64,000 bases of DNA, taken from the NCBI GenBank assembly GCA_022843145.1, contig JALHOF010000001.1:248001-312000 (forward strand), in the 5' to 3' direction. Shown one piece after another: positions 54,381 to 63,445 of the stretch (its first letter is position 1; every line of letters starts with the position of its first letter). Source of the DNA: Hyphomicrobium sp. (GTDB lineage: Bacteria > Pseudomonadota > Alphaproteobacteria > Rhizobiales > Hyphomicrobiaceae). A model generated the notes under the pieces. It made no database searches, had not been told where the DNA came from, and saw only the letters and a list, made by a program, of their open reading frames with translations. Both the position numbers and the translations under genes were made by a program.

Positions 54381-55265
54381 ATGAATTCACCGTTGCCCAA
54401 GAGCAGACTGGGTCGTGGGCTGGCATCGCTGATCGGTGAGCCGGTATCCGCCCAGCCTCGGCTGCCGGCCGAGGGCGAGCAGCGGGTGGTTCCGGTCGAG
54501 TTGCTGCGCGGTGGCAAATTCAATCCGCGAAAGGACTTCCGCGAGGAGGAACTGGCGGAGCTCGCGGATTCAATCCGCACCAAGGGACTGGTTCAGCCGA
54601 TCGTGGTGCGGCCGGACACGGCGACGGGTGGTTATGAGATCGTTGCTGGCGAGCGCCGCTGGCGGGCCTCGCAGAAGGCAGGTTTGCATTCGGTCCCGGT
54701 GATCGTGCGCGATCTTTCCGACAAGGAAGTGCTCGAACTCGCCATCATCGAGAACGTCCAGCGCGCCGATTTGAACGCCATCGAAGAGGCCGCCGGCTAT
54801 CGCGATCTGATCGAGCGGTTCGAATACAGCCAGGAACAGGTGTCCGAGATTATCGGCAAGAGCCGTAGCCACGTCGCCAATACGCTCCGCTTGTTGAAGC
54901 TGCCCGAGAGCGTGCAGGCGATGGTGCAGGATGGGAAGCTGACGGCCGGGCACGCGCGAGCCCTGATTGGACAGGCGGATGCCGAAGCGTTGGCGCAGCG
55001 CGTTATCGACGGCGATCTCAATGTGCGCGAGGTCGAGGCTCTGGTGCAGGGCGGCGGTATTGGCGATGCCGGACCGTCGGGGCGAAAGCCGCGCGACAAG
55101 GATCCCGACACCCGCGCCTTCGAGAAGGAGCTGACCGATATTCTGGGTCTCAAGGTCGAGATCAAGCGCGGCTCGGGCGAGAGCGGGCACCTCGTCATCA
55201 AGTATGGCAACTTCGATCAGCTCGACTATATCCGGCTCAGGCTTGGCGGCGGTACGGATGGCTGA
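54381..55265 (+). CDS. parB: chromosome partitioning protein ParB
   Basis: A 294-residue CTP-dependent DNA clamp that loads at parS. Seen parts: the N-terminal ParA-activating basic segment (KSRLGRGLASLIGEP), the CTP-binding motifs C1-C3 including GERRWRAS and ENVQRADLNAIEEA, the HTH (SQEQVSEIIGKSRSHVANTLRLL) that recognises parS, and the C-terminal dimerisation domain ending YGNFDQLDYIRLRLGG. ATG 54381 is chosen; GTG three bases earlier is possible. The two parS palindromes in this window are its expected targets. Confidence 0.97.
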   Translation: MNSPLPKSRLGRGLASLIGEPVSAQPRLPAEGEQRVVPVELLRGGKFNPRKDFREEELAELADSIRTKGLVQPIVVRPDTATGGYEIVAGERRWRASQKAGLHSVPVIVRDLSDKEVLELAIIENVQRADLNAIEEAAGYRDLIERFEYSQEQVSEIIGKSRSHVANTLRLLKLPESVQAMVQDGKLTAGHARALIGQADAEALAQRVIDGDLNVREVEALVQGGGIGDAGPSGRKPRDKDPDTRAFEKELTDILGLKVEIKRGSGESGHLVIKYGNFDQLDYIRLRLGGGTDG

Positions 55266-55322
55266 GCCTCCGCGGTCGCCGGTCGACCAAGATGTTTCGT
55301 GTGCGTTGGCCCTCTGACGAGT

Positions 55323-55355
55323 GGGTCCGGGTCCCCCGCCCGGGCCCTTTTCGTT
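55323..55355 (+). terminator. intrinsic terminator after parB
   Basis: GGGTCCGGG (55323-55331) pairs with CCCGGGCCC (55339-55347), with one mismatched pair (T opposite G), then TTTTCGTTT. It closes the mnmE-to-parB transcription unit 58 bp past the parB stop. Confidence 0.8.
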
Positions 55356-55491
55356 TGGCGGAAATCATCCGCCGCGAGACCGCTTGACGGGAGCGCATGT
55401 CTATCGGACACCAAACGGGCGCCTATTTTGCGCCTAGCGAATTGCGCTGCGTCCTGGTTCGTCCTCAGCCGCACGCCAGGAGACCTGTGCC

Positions 55492-55815
55492 ATGACCGAC
55501 GACGTGCTGCAGCGCCTGGCGCAGCTCATTCAGTCGCGCCGTAACGACAGCGCCGACAAGTCCTACACCCGCCAATTGCTCGACGGCGGCCCCGAGCGCT
55601 GCGCAAAGAAGCTCGGCGAGGAAGCCGTCGAAGCGGTCATCGCCGGCGTGAGCCAGGATGCCACGGCCTTGACCGCCGAGGCCGCAGATCTGCTCTATCA
55701 TCTACTCGTCCTGCTGGAAGTCCGGGACGTGACGCTCGACGCAGTGCTTGAAGTTCTCGACGGCCGGATGGGAACATCCGGCATCGCGGAGAAGGCGGCG
55801 CGCAAGGGCCAGTGA
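55492..55815 (+). CDS. hisE: phosphoribosyl-ATP pyrophosphatase
   Basis: Second step of histidine synthesis. A 107-residue all-helical MazG-like enzyme with the HisE pattern: [24 protein letters not shown] (metal-binding Glu in KLGEEAVEA), [17 protein letters not shown]. coaA starts within its stop (GTGA). In rhizobia hisE-coaA usually closes the hisB-hisH-hisA-hisF operon; here the pair stands alone after parB, so the his operon has been split. Confidence 0.95.
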   Translation: MTDDVLQRLAQLIQSRRNDSADKSYTRQLLDGGPERCAKKLGEEAVEAVIAGVSQDATALTAEAADLLYHLLVLLEVRDVTLDAVLEVLDGRMGTSGIAEKAARKGQ

Positions 55816-56807
55816 TCGACATGCTCGACAAGCAGACGCCGCGCCTTCATCTCACCGAGCAGCAGGTCGGGTTGCAGTTCTCGCCCTATCGCGTTTTCAC
55901 GCGGGCCGAGTGGGCGCGGCTCCGCGCGGATACACCGATGACGCTGGTCCCGCGCGAGCTCGAGCAATTGTCCGGTATCCTCGACGAGCTTTCGGTCGAC
56001 GAGGTCGTCCAGATCTATCTCCCGATGTCGCGGTTGTTGAACCTCTATGTTGCGGCCTCTCAGGAACTCGATCTCGTCACGTCGAAGTTTCTGTCCCGGA
56101 AAGAGCACAAGGTCCCCTTCATCATCGGCGTCGCCGGATCGGTGGCCGTGGGCAAGAGCACCACGGCCCGCGTGTTGCGCGCGCTTCTGGCGCGATGGCC
56201 GGACCATCCCCGTGTCGACCTCATCACCACCGATGGGTTCCTGCGTCCCAACGCCGAGCTGGAACGGCTCGGGCTGATGCAGAGGAAGGGGTTTCCGGAA
56301 AGCTTCGATACCGCGCGGCTCCTGAATTTTCTGGCAAACGTCAAGTCTGGCGTCGAGAAGGTGGACGCGCCGATCTATTCGCATTTCCACTACGATATCC
56401 TGCCCGGACAGACGCTCACCATCGAGCGGCCAGACATTCTGATCGTCGAAGGTTTGAACGTCCTCCAGCCCGCGCGGCTGCCCAAGGACGGTGAAGGCAT
56501 TCCGTTCGTCTCCGATTTCTTCGATTTCTCGATCTACATCGACGCCGATCCGGCGCTCATCGAGCAATGGTATGTGGCGCGGTTCATGCGGCTCCGGCAA
56601 ACCGCGTTTCGTGATCCAGCGGCCTACTTCCACCGCTACGCGCACCTCAGCCACGACAATGCCGTCGCGCGGGCGACGGAGATCTGGCGATCGATCAACC
56701 TGCCGAACCTCGAGGAGAATATCCTCCCCACTAGGCAGCGCGCGCGTTTGATCCTGACGAAGGCCGCAAGTCATCAGATCGAGCAGGTTTCTCTTCGCCG
56801 TCTCTGA
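55812..56807 (+). CDS. coaA: pantothenate kinase (CoaA type I)
   Basis: First step of coenzyme A synthesis. A 331-residue P-loop kinase: [12 protein letters not shown] (106-117), [18 protein letters not shown], and YDILPG with the ATP-binding and feedback-inhibition regions of type I (prokaryotic) CoaA. The GTG start overlaps the hisE stop (GTGA); the ATG three codons later is an alternative. CoaE lies 14 kb away across the putative origin. Confidence 0.96.
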   Translation: MIDMLDKQTPRLHLTEQQVGLQFSPYRVFTRAEWARLRADTPMTLVPRELEQLSGILDELSVDEVVQIYLPMSRLLNLYVAASQELDLVTSKFLSRKEHKVPFIIGVAGSVAVGKSTTARVLRALLARWPDHPRVDLITTDGFLRPNAELERLGLMQRKGFPESFDTARLLNFLANVKSGVEKVDAPIYSHFHYDILPGQTLTIERPDILIVEGLNVLQPARLPKDGEGIPFVSDFFDFSIYIDADPALIEQWYVARFMRLRQTAFRDPAAYFHRYAHLSHDNAVARATEIWRSINLPNLEENILPTRQRARLILTKAASHQIEQVSLRRL

Positions 56808-56822
56808 TCCTCGCCGGACACG

Positions 56823-56849
56823 AAAAAGGGGCCGCTTGGGGAGCGGCCC
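56823..56849 (-). terminator. intrinsic terminator of the unknown gene
   Basis: GGGCCGCT (56829-56836) pairs with AGCGGCCC (56842-56849); read on the minus strand the stem is followed by CCTTTTTCG. It lies 65 bp past the stop of the 200-residue unknown protein and just past coaA on the other strand. Confidence 0.75.
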
Positions 56850-56913
56850 ACGAGTCGCAAGTCGAGGAGTTTGTGCTCAGGCGGAGGCCAGAAATCCCTG
56901 CCGGGAAACCCTG

Positions 56914-57516
56914 TCAGTGCAGGGTCGTACGCGCCACGACGCGGCCGGGAATGAAAGCCATCGCCATCTCGTTGATCGCAAGATGCTGGCGCAGAGCCAT
57001 GTCGACATGAGGGAGCCGGCTCAGGCTCCTGGTCATGGCGGCCTGGGTGGCCATTGCGGTCGAGATGACGTCGAGCCCCATTCCGCACCAGATGGCGAAA
57101 AGGTCGATTGGCGAGGGGTAGTGCCCCGAGGCAGCTGGCGCTGCGGGGGCCGTCTCCGCCGGCGCGATGGCGGCGGCGGTCGACTGCGGGAGAGCACTCA
57201 GTGCATCGCTTGAACGCGGAATTTCTGCAGCGAGGCAACGGTGCGTCGAAACGGAGGACGGAACGAGAGCAACCGTCACGTCGCCGGCGGCGGGCGAGGC
57301 GGGGCCCGACATCAGTTCGGAGCTGAATTGGTGGAACTTGTCACGCAGGCGGCGAATAGCCGACGGATCCGTTACGCCAAGCGCTTTGATTGCGGTCGTC
57401 GGTTTCAGATCGGGCTTTGCCGCGATCATGGCAGCTATATCGGATAGAAACTTCTGATCGTCTATTCCGCTGCCTTTCGGACGGCCGCGGCGAGGTGCGT
57501 GCAACGACATCAGCAT
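56914..57516 (-). CDS. unrecognised 200-residue protein with AT-hook-like N-terminus
   Basis: Not recognised. Residues 8-17 (PRRGRPKGSG) match an AT-hook, which binds the minor groove of AT-rich DNA. Residues 18-64 read like a small helix-turn-helix (FLSDIAAMIAAKPDLKPTTA, ALGVTDPSAIRRLRDKFH). A Pro/Ala/Ser-rich linker (about 70-130) joins a C-terminal helical domain (about 133-195: PSPIDLFAIWCGMGLDVIST, ATQAAMTRSLSRLPHVDMAL, INEMAMAF). It has its own terminator. ATG 57516 is used; ATG 57510 has AAGG closer to the usual spacing. A DNA-binding regulator is inferred. Confidence 0.65.
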   Translation of the reverse strand: MLMSLHAPRRGRPKGSGIDDQKFLSDIAAMIAAKPDLKPTTAIKALGVTDPSAIRRLRDKFHQFSSELMSGPASPAAGDVTVALVPSSVSTHRCLAAEIPRSSDALSALPQSTAAAIAPAETAPAAPAASGHYPSPIDLFAIWCGMGLDVISTAMATQAAMTRSLSRLPHVDMALRQHLAINEMAMAFIPGRVVARTTLH

Positions 57517-57771
57517 AGCCTTGATGTGAACCGATTCGATGAACCCAAGTGTGTTGGAGTTCGTTTCACCATTCTACGGAAATTAAATGAACAGACCGGG
57601 AAAATCGAGCGGACGCAGCTACATCTGTTGCCCAATTACATTCAAATCTTGTATCTGCGGCCGGAAATTACCGGACAAATCGCAGGGTTGTAGCGGGCGA
57701 AGAGCCGATCGATCGCTACAACAATGTTTCGATCGCTATTTCGAATAGAAGCGAAATAGACGGGAAATGGA
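57517..57771. other. A/T-richer spacer between the unknown gene and adenosine kinase
   Basis: 255 bp, clearly lower in GC than its surroundings. It holds CTATTTCG (57736-57743) and CGAAATAG (57752-57759), an 8-bp inverted repeat just downstream of the kinase stop on the minus strand, and a near-palindrome CCGGAAATTACCGG at 57661-57674. A 64-residue plus-strand frame (57499-57693) shows no family features. The promoter of the unknown gene must lie here. Confidence 0.5.
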
Positions 57772-58767
57772 CTATTTCATCAGGCCTTTTTCACGGGCAA
57801 GTTTGTCGAGGCGGACTTCCGGCCGCGCGCCAATATGGCCGATGATTTCCGCCGCCGCGATACTGCCGAGGCGACCTGCGACCTCCATCGGCATGCCCTG
57901 AGTCACGCCATAGAGAAATCCGGCGGCATAGAGATCGCCTGCGCCGGTGGTGTCGACGACTTTGGCGACCGGATCGACGGGTACGTTGATCGATTTCCCG
58001 TCGGCCAGGATCAGCGATCCCTTCGCGCTGCGGGTCAGGGCGGCCAGGGATGTGTCCGCGGCCGTTCGTGCGGCGGCCTCGTCGAACGGAAGCTGGTAGA
58101 GCGAAGTGATCTCGTCCTCGTTCGCGAACAGGATGTCGACGTCGGAGCGGATGAGGTCGAGGAACTCGTCGCGGTGGCGGTCGACGCAGAACCCGTCCGA
58201 GAGCGTCAGGGCGACGCGGCGGCCGGCCTTCTTGGCGATGCTGGCGGCTTGGCGGAAGGCCGCCTTGGCCTCCGGCCGGTCGAACAGATAACCCTCAAGG
58301 TAGACGATTGCCGACTGTGCGATCATGTCGGCGCGGACTTCGCCCTGATCGAGCTCCGTCGAGATGCCGAGAAAGGTGTTCATCGTCCGCTCGCCGTCCG
58401 GCGTGACCAGGATCATCGAGCGCGACGTCGGCGCCCGTCCGGCAACCGGTTCGGAATCGAAGACAACGCCCGCGGCCTTGATGTCGTGCCGGAAGATTCG
58501 GCCGAAGTCGTCGCTGGCGATACGGCCGATGAACGCGGCGCGGGCGCCAAACGATGCGAGTCCAACCATCGTGTTGGCGGCGGAACCGCCGGAGATTTCG
58601 ACGGCGGGGCCCATCGCGGCATAAAGCGCGGCGGACGTGTCGGCGTCGACGAGGCGCATATGGCCTTTAGGTGCGCCGTGACGTTCGAGGAAGGCGTCGT
58701 CGCAGCGTCCGATAATGTCGACGATGGCATTGCCGATCGCGACGACATCATAGCGGATTTCGGTCAT
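57772..58767 (-). CDS. PfkB-family sugar/adenosine kinase
   Basis: A 331-residue ribokinase-fold kinase. The PfkB signatures are the N-terminal GGSAANTMVGLASFGARAAF and the C-terminal VDTTGAGDLYAAGFLYG with the catalytic Asp and anion hole. N-terminus DVVAIGNAIVDIIGRCDDAF matches proteins annotated as adenosine kinase in alphaproteobacteria. Phosphorylates a nucleoside or sugar; adenosine salvage is the likely role but the substrate is not proven by sequence. Single gene; its ATG is at 58767. Confidence 0.88.
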   Translation of the reverse strand: MTEIRYDVVAIGNAIVDIIGRCDDAFLERHGAPKGHMRLVDADTSAALYAAMGPAVEISGGSAANTMVGLASFGARAAFIGRIASDDFGRIFRHDIKAAGVVFDSEPVAGRAPTSRSMILVTPDGERTMNTFLGISTELDQGEVRADMIAQSAIVYLEGYLFDRPEAKAAFRQAASIAKKAGRRVALTLSDGFCVDRHRDEFLDLIRSDVDILFANEDEITSLYQLPFDEAAARTAADTSLAALTRSAKGSLILADGKSINVPVDPVAKVVDTTGAGDLYAAGFLYGVTQGMPMEVAGRLGSIAAAEIIGHIGARPEVRLDKLAREKGLMK

Positions 58768-58875
58768 GGGATGTTCTCGGGCTGTTGGGGAGGACGTTGG
58801 GCGGGCACTATAGGGGTGCGCCGTAGGCCCGCAAGCGCGCGGTGGGCGGAAGCTCCCGGTCTAAAGGACGCGGCG

Positions 58876-59928
58876 CTACGAGCGGCGGGTGGCAGCGGAG
58901 GTGGGTCCAGCGCTCGCCAGACGGGCGAGATCGAGCAACAGCCGCTCGGTCAACGCCGTCTCGAGGCTCGGCGACAGGCGCGCCGCCTTCGCGGCGGTGG
59001 CGATGCCGGAGAGCGCGCGGGTGAGACGGTCCAGCGTCCAGATCCGGCATTGTGTGCCAAAGGCTTGTTTCGACTTGAAGTGAAGAGGCGGGCGCAGAAG
59101 TTTCACGGCGTCGTCGAGGGATCGCCCCTGATCGAGGATGGCGCGCACGCGATGCAGGCGCTGGAAGTGGCGTTGCAGAGCGATGATCACGGCCTGCGGG
59201 CTTTCACCGGAGGACACCCAACGGTCGCACTCGATCACGGCGGACGTGCCATGACCCATGGCCGCGGCCGTGGGGATCCTGTCGAGCGCCATTTCAGCGA
59301 CATCGCCGACCACCGTCTCGACGTCTTCGATGTCGATGAGCTGCTTTCCAGCGGCGAAAAGCGCTAGCTTCTCGACTTCATTGCGGGAGAGCGCGCGGTC
59401 GGCGCCGAGCCGCGAGACTAGGAGATCGCGCGCATCGGCCGCGATTTCGAGTTTGTGCGCCCTCAGCACTTGCCGGACGAGGTCGTCGAGATCGGCCGCT
59501 TCGTCGGCGTAACAAGCGATAGCGGCGGCCTCCGCCGACTTCTCGAACAGTGCACGCAGGGCCTCGTCGGGCTTGAGGTTGCCGCCCTCGACGATCAGCG
59601 TCGCAGCCAGTCCGCCGCCAAGCACGAGAGGCTTCAGCATCGCCGCGTTCAACCGGCGGCCGGCAATCGCGCGGATCACCTTGCGTCCGCCGAACATCGG
59701 CATGGTGCCGAGTTCGATCGCCAACCGGTCGCTGTCGGTTTCGAGGTCGGTGTCGTCGAACCGCAAGATCTCGCCGGCAGGCGTCTCGCGCGCGGCGATT
59801 GCTTTGGCCAGAAGCTGAGCGCGTTCGGAGACGAGACCGGCGTCGGAGCCGAAGAACAGGAAGGCATTGATGCGCGGGTCGGGCGACTTGAGGAAGCTTT
59901 GGGCCTGATGCGCTTTGACGGCAACCAT
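58876..59928 (-). CDS. holA: DNA polymerase III subunit delta
   Basis: A 350-residue clamp-loader subunit that opens the beta sliding clamp. The fold shows the N-terminal AAA-like domain with NAFLFFGSDAGLVSERAQLL, GGRKVIRAIAGRRL and the three-domain HolA pattern (LVSRLGADRALSRNEVEKLALFA; AVIIALQRHFQRLHRVRAIL). Delta lacks a functional Walker A, as expected. It is the last gene of leuS-lptE-holA and convergent in sense with parB's operon across the adenosine kinase gene. The gap to lptE is 63 bp. Confidence 0.94.
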   Translation of the reverse strand: MVAVKAHQAQSFLKSPDPRINAFLFFGSDAGLVSERAQLLAKAIAARETPAGEILRFDDTDLETDSDRLAIELGTMPMFGGRKVIRAIAGRRLNAAMLKPLVLGGGLAATLIVEGGNLKPDEALRALFEKSAEAAAIACYADEAADLDDLVRQVLRAHKLEIAADARDLLVSRLGADRALSRNEVEKLALFAAGKQLIDIEDVETVVGDVAEMALDRIPTAAAMGHGTSAVIECDRWVSSGESPQAVIIALQRHFQRLHRVRAILDQGRSLDDAVKLLRPPLHFKSKQAFGTQCRIWTLDRLTRALSGIATAAKAARLSPSLETALTERLLLDLARLASAGPTSAATRRS

Positions 59929-59991
59929 GGTTGGACCGTGGAATTGGCGGTTAGCGACCGGCGGGTCGACTGCGGCCTTGAAACGTCAGGA

Positions 59992-60561
59992 TCAAGCGGA
60001 TGTGGCGAGGAAGGCCGCGAGCCGCGACTTGACCTCTTGCCCGACCGTCAGAGCGGCGCGGTTCTCGGCCTCTTCTCGCGCGCGGACATTGGCGAAAATC
60101 GAGCGGAAACGCTCGAAACCGGCACGGCCGTAGCTCTTGCCGGTGAGAACGACCGATTTATCGGCGCTGCGGATCAGACGGAAATTGACGTCGACATTGT
60201 AGACGCTGCCGATCGCATCGCCGTTGGTCGACACCAGCGTCGCTGACACGGATTCGGTCATGATCATCTCGAGGCGATACTGCGGTAACGCAGGTGCCTT
60301 GCCGCCGGTGGTCTGGAACATCAATTCGTTGCGGATGCGCTGGCCGACGCGGCCGGGGACCGGCGCGACTTCGACGTTGGCCAGTTTGTCCGTGAGGTCG
60401 TTGCCACCGAATTGCGAGGAACCGTACATCGGTCGGAAACCGGTTCCACCGCAGGCGGCCAGTCCTGGAGCGACGATGGCCGCGGTCACCAGCGCACGCA
60501 GCATCGACCTGCGGGTCAGTCCGCCTTCGTCACTGCTGTCACGCCACCTAGACGACGACAT
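59992..60561 (-). CDS. lptE: LPS-assembly lipoprotein LptE
   Basis: A 189-residue outer-membrane lipoprotein that plugs LptD and helps insert LPS. The signal sequence ([20 protein letters not shown]) ends in the lipobox LAAC with acylated Cys37; the twin Arg hints at a long or Tat-like signal. The domain [30 protein letters not shown] is typical of alphaproteobacterial LptE. It overlaps the leuS 3' end by 14 bases and precedes holA, the conserved leuS-lptE-holA order. Confidence 0.93.
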   Translation of the reverse strand: MSSSRWRDSSDEGGLTRRSMLRALVTAAIVAPGLAACGGTGFRPMYGSSQFGGNDLTDKLANVEVAPVPGRVGQRIRNELMFQTTGGKAPALPQYRLEMIMTESVSATLVSTNGDAIGSVYNVDVNFRLIRSADKSVVLTGKSYGRAGFERFRSIFANVRAREEAENRAALTVGQEVKSRLAAFLATSA

Positions 60562-63166
60562 TCACGATCCTCTGCGGTACGACGATCACTTTTCTGACCG
60601 GCCGTCCTTCGAGCGCACGCACCACGGATTCGAGCCGCAATGCCGCCGCTTCGACTTCAGACTGCGACGCGGCGCGCGCGATCTTCAGCTCGTCCCGCCG
60701 CTTACCATTGACCTGTACGGCAATGACAATCTCATCGTCAACGAGCAACGCCGGATCCGCTGCCGGCCAGGGCGCATTGGCGAGGAGGGTGTTGTAACCA
60801 AGCCGCGCCCAGCATTCTTCAGCTAAATGCGGCATCATCGGGCCGATCATCTGAACGAGAATTTCGGCCGCCTCGCGCATCGCCCAATCCATGCCGTCTG
60901 AAGACTTGGACGTTGCTGCCTGAAGCGCATTGGTCAGCTCGTAAAGCTGTGCAACGGCGACGTTGAATCTCAAACCTTCGATATTTCGGCCGACGGCATC
61001 CAGCGCCTTGTGGGCGGAACGCCGCAGGTCCAGTGCGTCCGGACCGAACTGCGCCGGGCGGGTGTCGATCTTTCCCGGCACGCGGCCGCCAATGTCGTCA
61101 ACCAGACGCCACACGCGCTGGATGTAGCGGCCGGCGCCTTGCACGCCGGCCTCGGTCCAGATCACGTCGCGTTCCGGCGGGCTGTCCGACAACATGAACC
61201 AGCGCGCGCAGTCGGCACCCCAATGCGCGATGATGTCGTCCGGATCGACCAGATTCTTCTTCGATTTCGACATCTTCTCGATCGAACCGATGGTGGCCGG
61301 TTTTCCCGTGGCAATCTCGGTCGCGCGGCGCGTATCGCCTTCGCCGTCGAAGCGGATCTCGGTCGGCAGAAGCCACGCGCCTCCGGACGATTTATAAGTT
61401 TCGTGGGTCACCATGCCTTGCGTGAACAGCGCGCCGAACGGCTCGCGCAGATTCGAAGATCCATGTCCGGCATCACTCATGGCGCGATAGAAGAAGCGTG
61501 AATACAGGAGGTGCAAAATGGCGTGCTCGATACCGCCGATGTATTGGTCGACCGGCAGCCAATACGCTGCGGCCTTCGCATCGATCGGGGTCTTGGCATC
61601 GGGTGACGTGAAGCGCGCGTAGTACCAGGACGAATCGACGAACGTATCCATCGTGTCGGTTTCGCGCACGGCCTTCGTACCGCATGATGGGCAATCGACA
61701 TGCTTCCAGGTCGGATGCCTGTCGAGCGGATTGCCGGGTTTGTCGAAGGTGGCATCCTCGGGCAATTTGACCGGCAAGTCCTTGCCGGGCACGGGTACCA
61801 CGCCGCAGGTCTTGCAGTGCACGACCGGGATCGGACACCCCCAGTAGCGCTGACGGGAGATGCCCCAGTCGCGCAGCCGGTAGTTGACGCGCCGTTCACC
61901 GACGGGCTCCTTGCCGAGCATTTCAGTTTCGAGCCGCGTGGCGACCTTTTCGAACGCCGCCTTGGGAGTCAGGCCGTCGAGGTCGTATGAGTTGATCATC
62001 GTGCCGTCGCCGTCGACGGCCTTGTCCTTGATCGCGAACGTCGCGGGATCGGCGCCAGCCGGCAGGATCACAGGCTGGAACGTGATGTCGTACTTGTGGG
62101 CGAAATCCAGGTCGCGCTGATCGCCCGACGGGCATCCGAAGATTGCGCCTGTGCCGTAGTCCATGAGCACGAAATTGGCGACCCAGATCGGAATCATCCA
62201 CTCCTTGTCGAGCGGATGATGTGCGCGCAGACCCGTGTCATAGCCGCGTTTCTCGGCGGTTTCGAGGTCGGCGACGGAGGTTCCGAGGCGCCGGCACTCC
62301 TCGCAGAATGCGGCGAGATCCTTGTCCTTCTCGGCGCGCGCCTTGGCCAATGGATGGTCGGGCGAAATGGCGAGGAACGCCGCGCCATAGAGCGTATCCG
62401 GGCGCGTCGTGTAGATCTCGAGGTCCTTGAAGCCCTTCGGCGCCCCTTTGCTTTCGAGCTTCCAGCGGACCTGCATGCCTTCTGAGCGGCCGATCCAGTT
62501 GGCCTGCATCAACCGCACCTTCTCGGGCCATTTGTCGAGGGTCGAGAGGGCCGACAACAGCTCGTCGGAGTATTGCGTGATCTTGAAGAACCACTGCGTC
62601 AGCTCGCGCGTCTCGACGTCGGCGCCCGAGCGCCAGCCCTTGCCGTCGATCACCTGCTCGTTGGCGAGCACGGTGTTGTCGACGGGGTCCCAGTTGACCT
62701 TCGAGGATTTGCGGTAGGCGAGGCCTTTGGCGTAGAGGTCCAGGAAGATCTGCTGCTGGTGGGCGTAGTATTCGGGCGAGCACGTCGCGATTTCACGGCT
62801 CCAGTCGAGCGACAGGCCCATCGACTTGAGCTGGCCCTTCATCGTCTCGATGTTGGCGTAGGTCCATTTCGCCGGATGTGTCTTCCTTTCGATTGCCGCA
62901 TTCTCTGCCGGCATGCCGAAGGCATCCCACCCCATGGGATGAAGCACGTTGAAGCCCTTGGCGCGCTTATATCGGGCGAACACGTCGCCCATGGCGTAGT
63001 TTCGGACGTGGCCCATGTGGATGCGCCCCGATGGATAGGGGAACATCTCGAGCACGTAGCATTTTGGTTTCTGGGCGTCGTTCTCGGCCCGGAAGATGTC
63101 GCCCGCTTCCCACGCCTTTTGCCAGTGCTTCTCGCGTGCGGGGGCATTGTAGCGTTCGGATGCCAT
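60548..63166 (-). CDS. leuS: leucyl-tRNA synthetase
   Basis: An 872-residue class I aminoacyl-tRNA synthetase. ATG 63166 starts [19 protein letters not shown]; the longer 906-residue frame adds an unrelated 34 residues. The HIGH motif is [19 protein letters not shown], the editing domain contains the [19 protein letters not shown] block, and KMSKSKKN lies near residue 610. The zinc-type inserts ([26 protein letters not shown]) are present. First gene of leuS-lptE-holA. Confidence 0.98.
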   Translation of the reverse strand: MASERYNAPAREKHWQKAWEAGDIFRAENDAQKPKCYVLEMFPYPSGRIHMGHVRNYAMGDVFARYKRAKGFNVLHPMGWDAFGMPAENAAIERKTHPAKWTYANIETMKGQLKSMGLSLDWSREIATCSPEYYAHQQQIFLDLYAKGLAYRKSSKVNWDPVDNTVLANEQVIDGKGWRSGADVETRELTQWFFKITQYSDELLSALSTLDKWPEKVRLMQANWIGRSEGMQVRWKLESKGAPKGFKDLEIYTTRPDTLYGAAFLAISPDHPLAKARAEKDKDLAAFCEECRRLGTSVADLETAEKRGYDTGLRAHHPLDKEWMIPIWVANFVLMDYGTGAIFGCPSGDQRDLDFAHKYDITFQPVILPAGADPATFAIKDKAVDGDGTMINSYDLDGLTPKAAFEKVATRLETEMLGKEPVGERRVNYRLRDWGISRQRYWGCPIPVVHCKTCGVVPVPGKDLPVKLPEDATFDKPGNPLDRHPTWKHVDCPSCGTKAVRETDTMDTFVDSSWYYARFTSPDAKTPIDAKAAAYWLPVDQYIGGIEHAILHLLYSRFFYRAMSDAGHGSSNLREPFGALFTQGMVTHETYKSSGGAWLLPTEIRFDGEGDTRRATEIATGKPATIGSIEKMSKSKKNLVDPDDIIAHWGADCARWFMLSDSPPERDVIWTEAGVQGAGRYIQRVWRLVDDIGGRVPGKIDTRPAQFGPDALDLRRSAHKALDAVGRNIEGLRFNVAVAQLYELTNALQAATSKSSDGMDWAMREAAEILVQMIGPMMPHLAEECWARLGYNTLLANAPWPAADPALLVDDEIVIAVQVNGKRRDELKIARAASQSEVEAAALRLESVVRALEGRPVRKVIVVPQRIVNVVV

Positions 63167-63305
63167 GGGGCTCGTCTTGATGTCGTGGTGGGGAATGTTG
63201 GTGAGCAAAGCTGCCGGTACAGAGCCCGAAAGGCTTCCGGGGGTCAAGGCGGCGGAGCGGGTTGTCACGGGTAAAAAATAGTCTTATTGACCTATGACAG
63301 TCTGG

Positions 63306-63407
63306 TCATGGGTCGCCACCGCCCATGAGGACAACGTCATGTGCAAAAAATGCACTATTTTACGCATGAGCAGGCGATCATGTGTAACTTGACGACATGA
63401 GTCGTCA
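63306..63407. promoter_or_regulatory. cluster of palindromes upstream of the fic gene
   Basis: Three inverted repeats in 100 bp: TCATGGG..CCCATGA (63306-63312 with 63322-63328), GTGCA-aaaaa-TGCAC (63341-63355), and TGACGAC-atga-GTCGTCA (63390-63407). The last overlaps a possible TTGACG..TATCCG promoter (63389-63418, 18-bp spacer). They suggest a repressor-controlled promoter for the fic gene, as in toxin-type operons, or hairpins in its leader. Confidence 0.4.
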
Positions 63408-63445
63408 CATCATATCCGTTTTCTCTTGAAAATTACCCACGAGCC

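Noticed and set aside
57835-59367. 510-residue plus-strand open frame
   Set aside because: Lies opposite the PfkB kinase and holA; no motif, Arg/Asp/Gly-rich.
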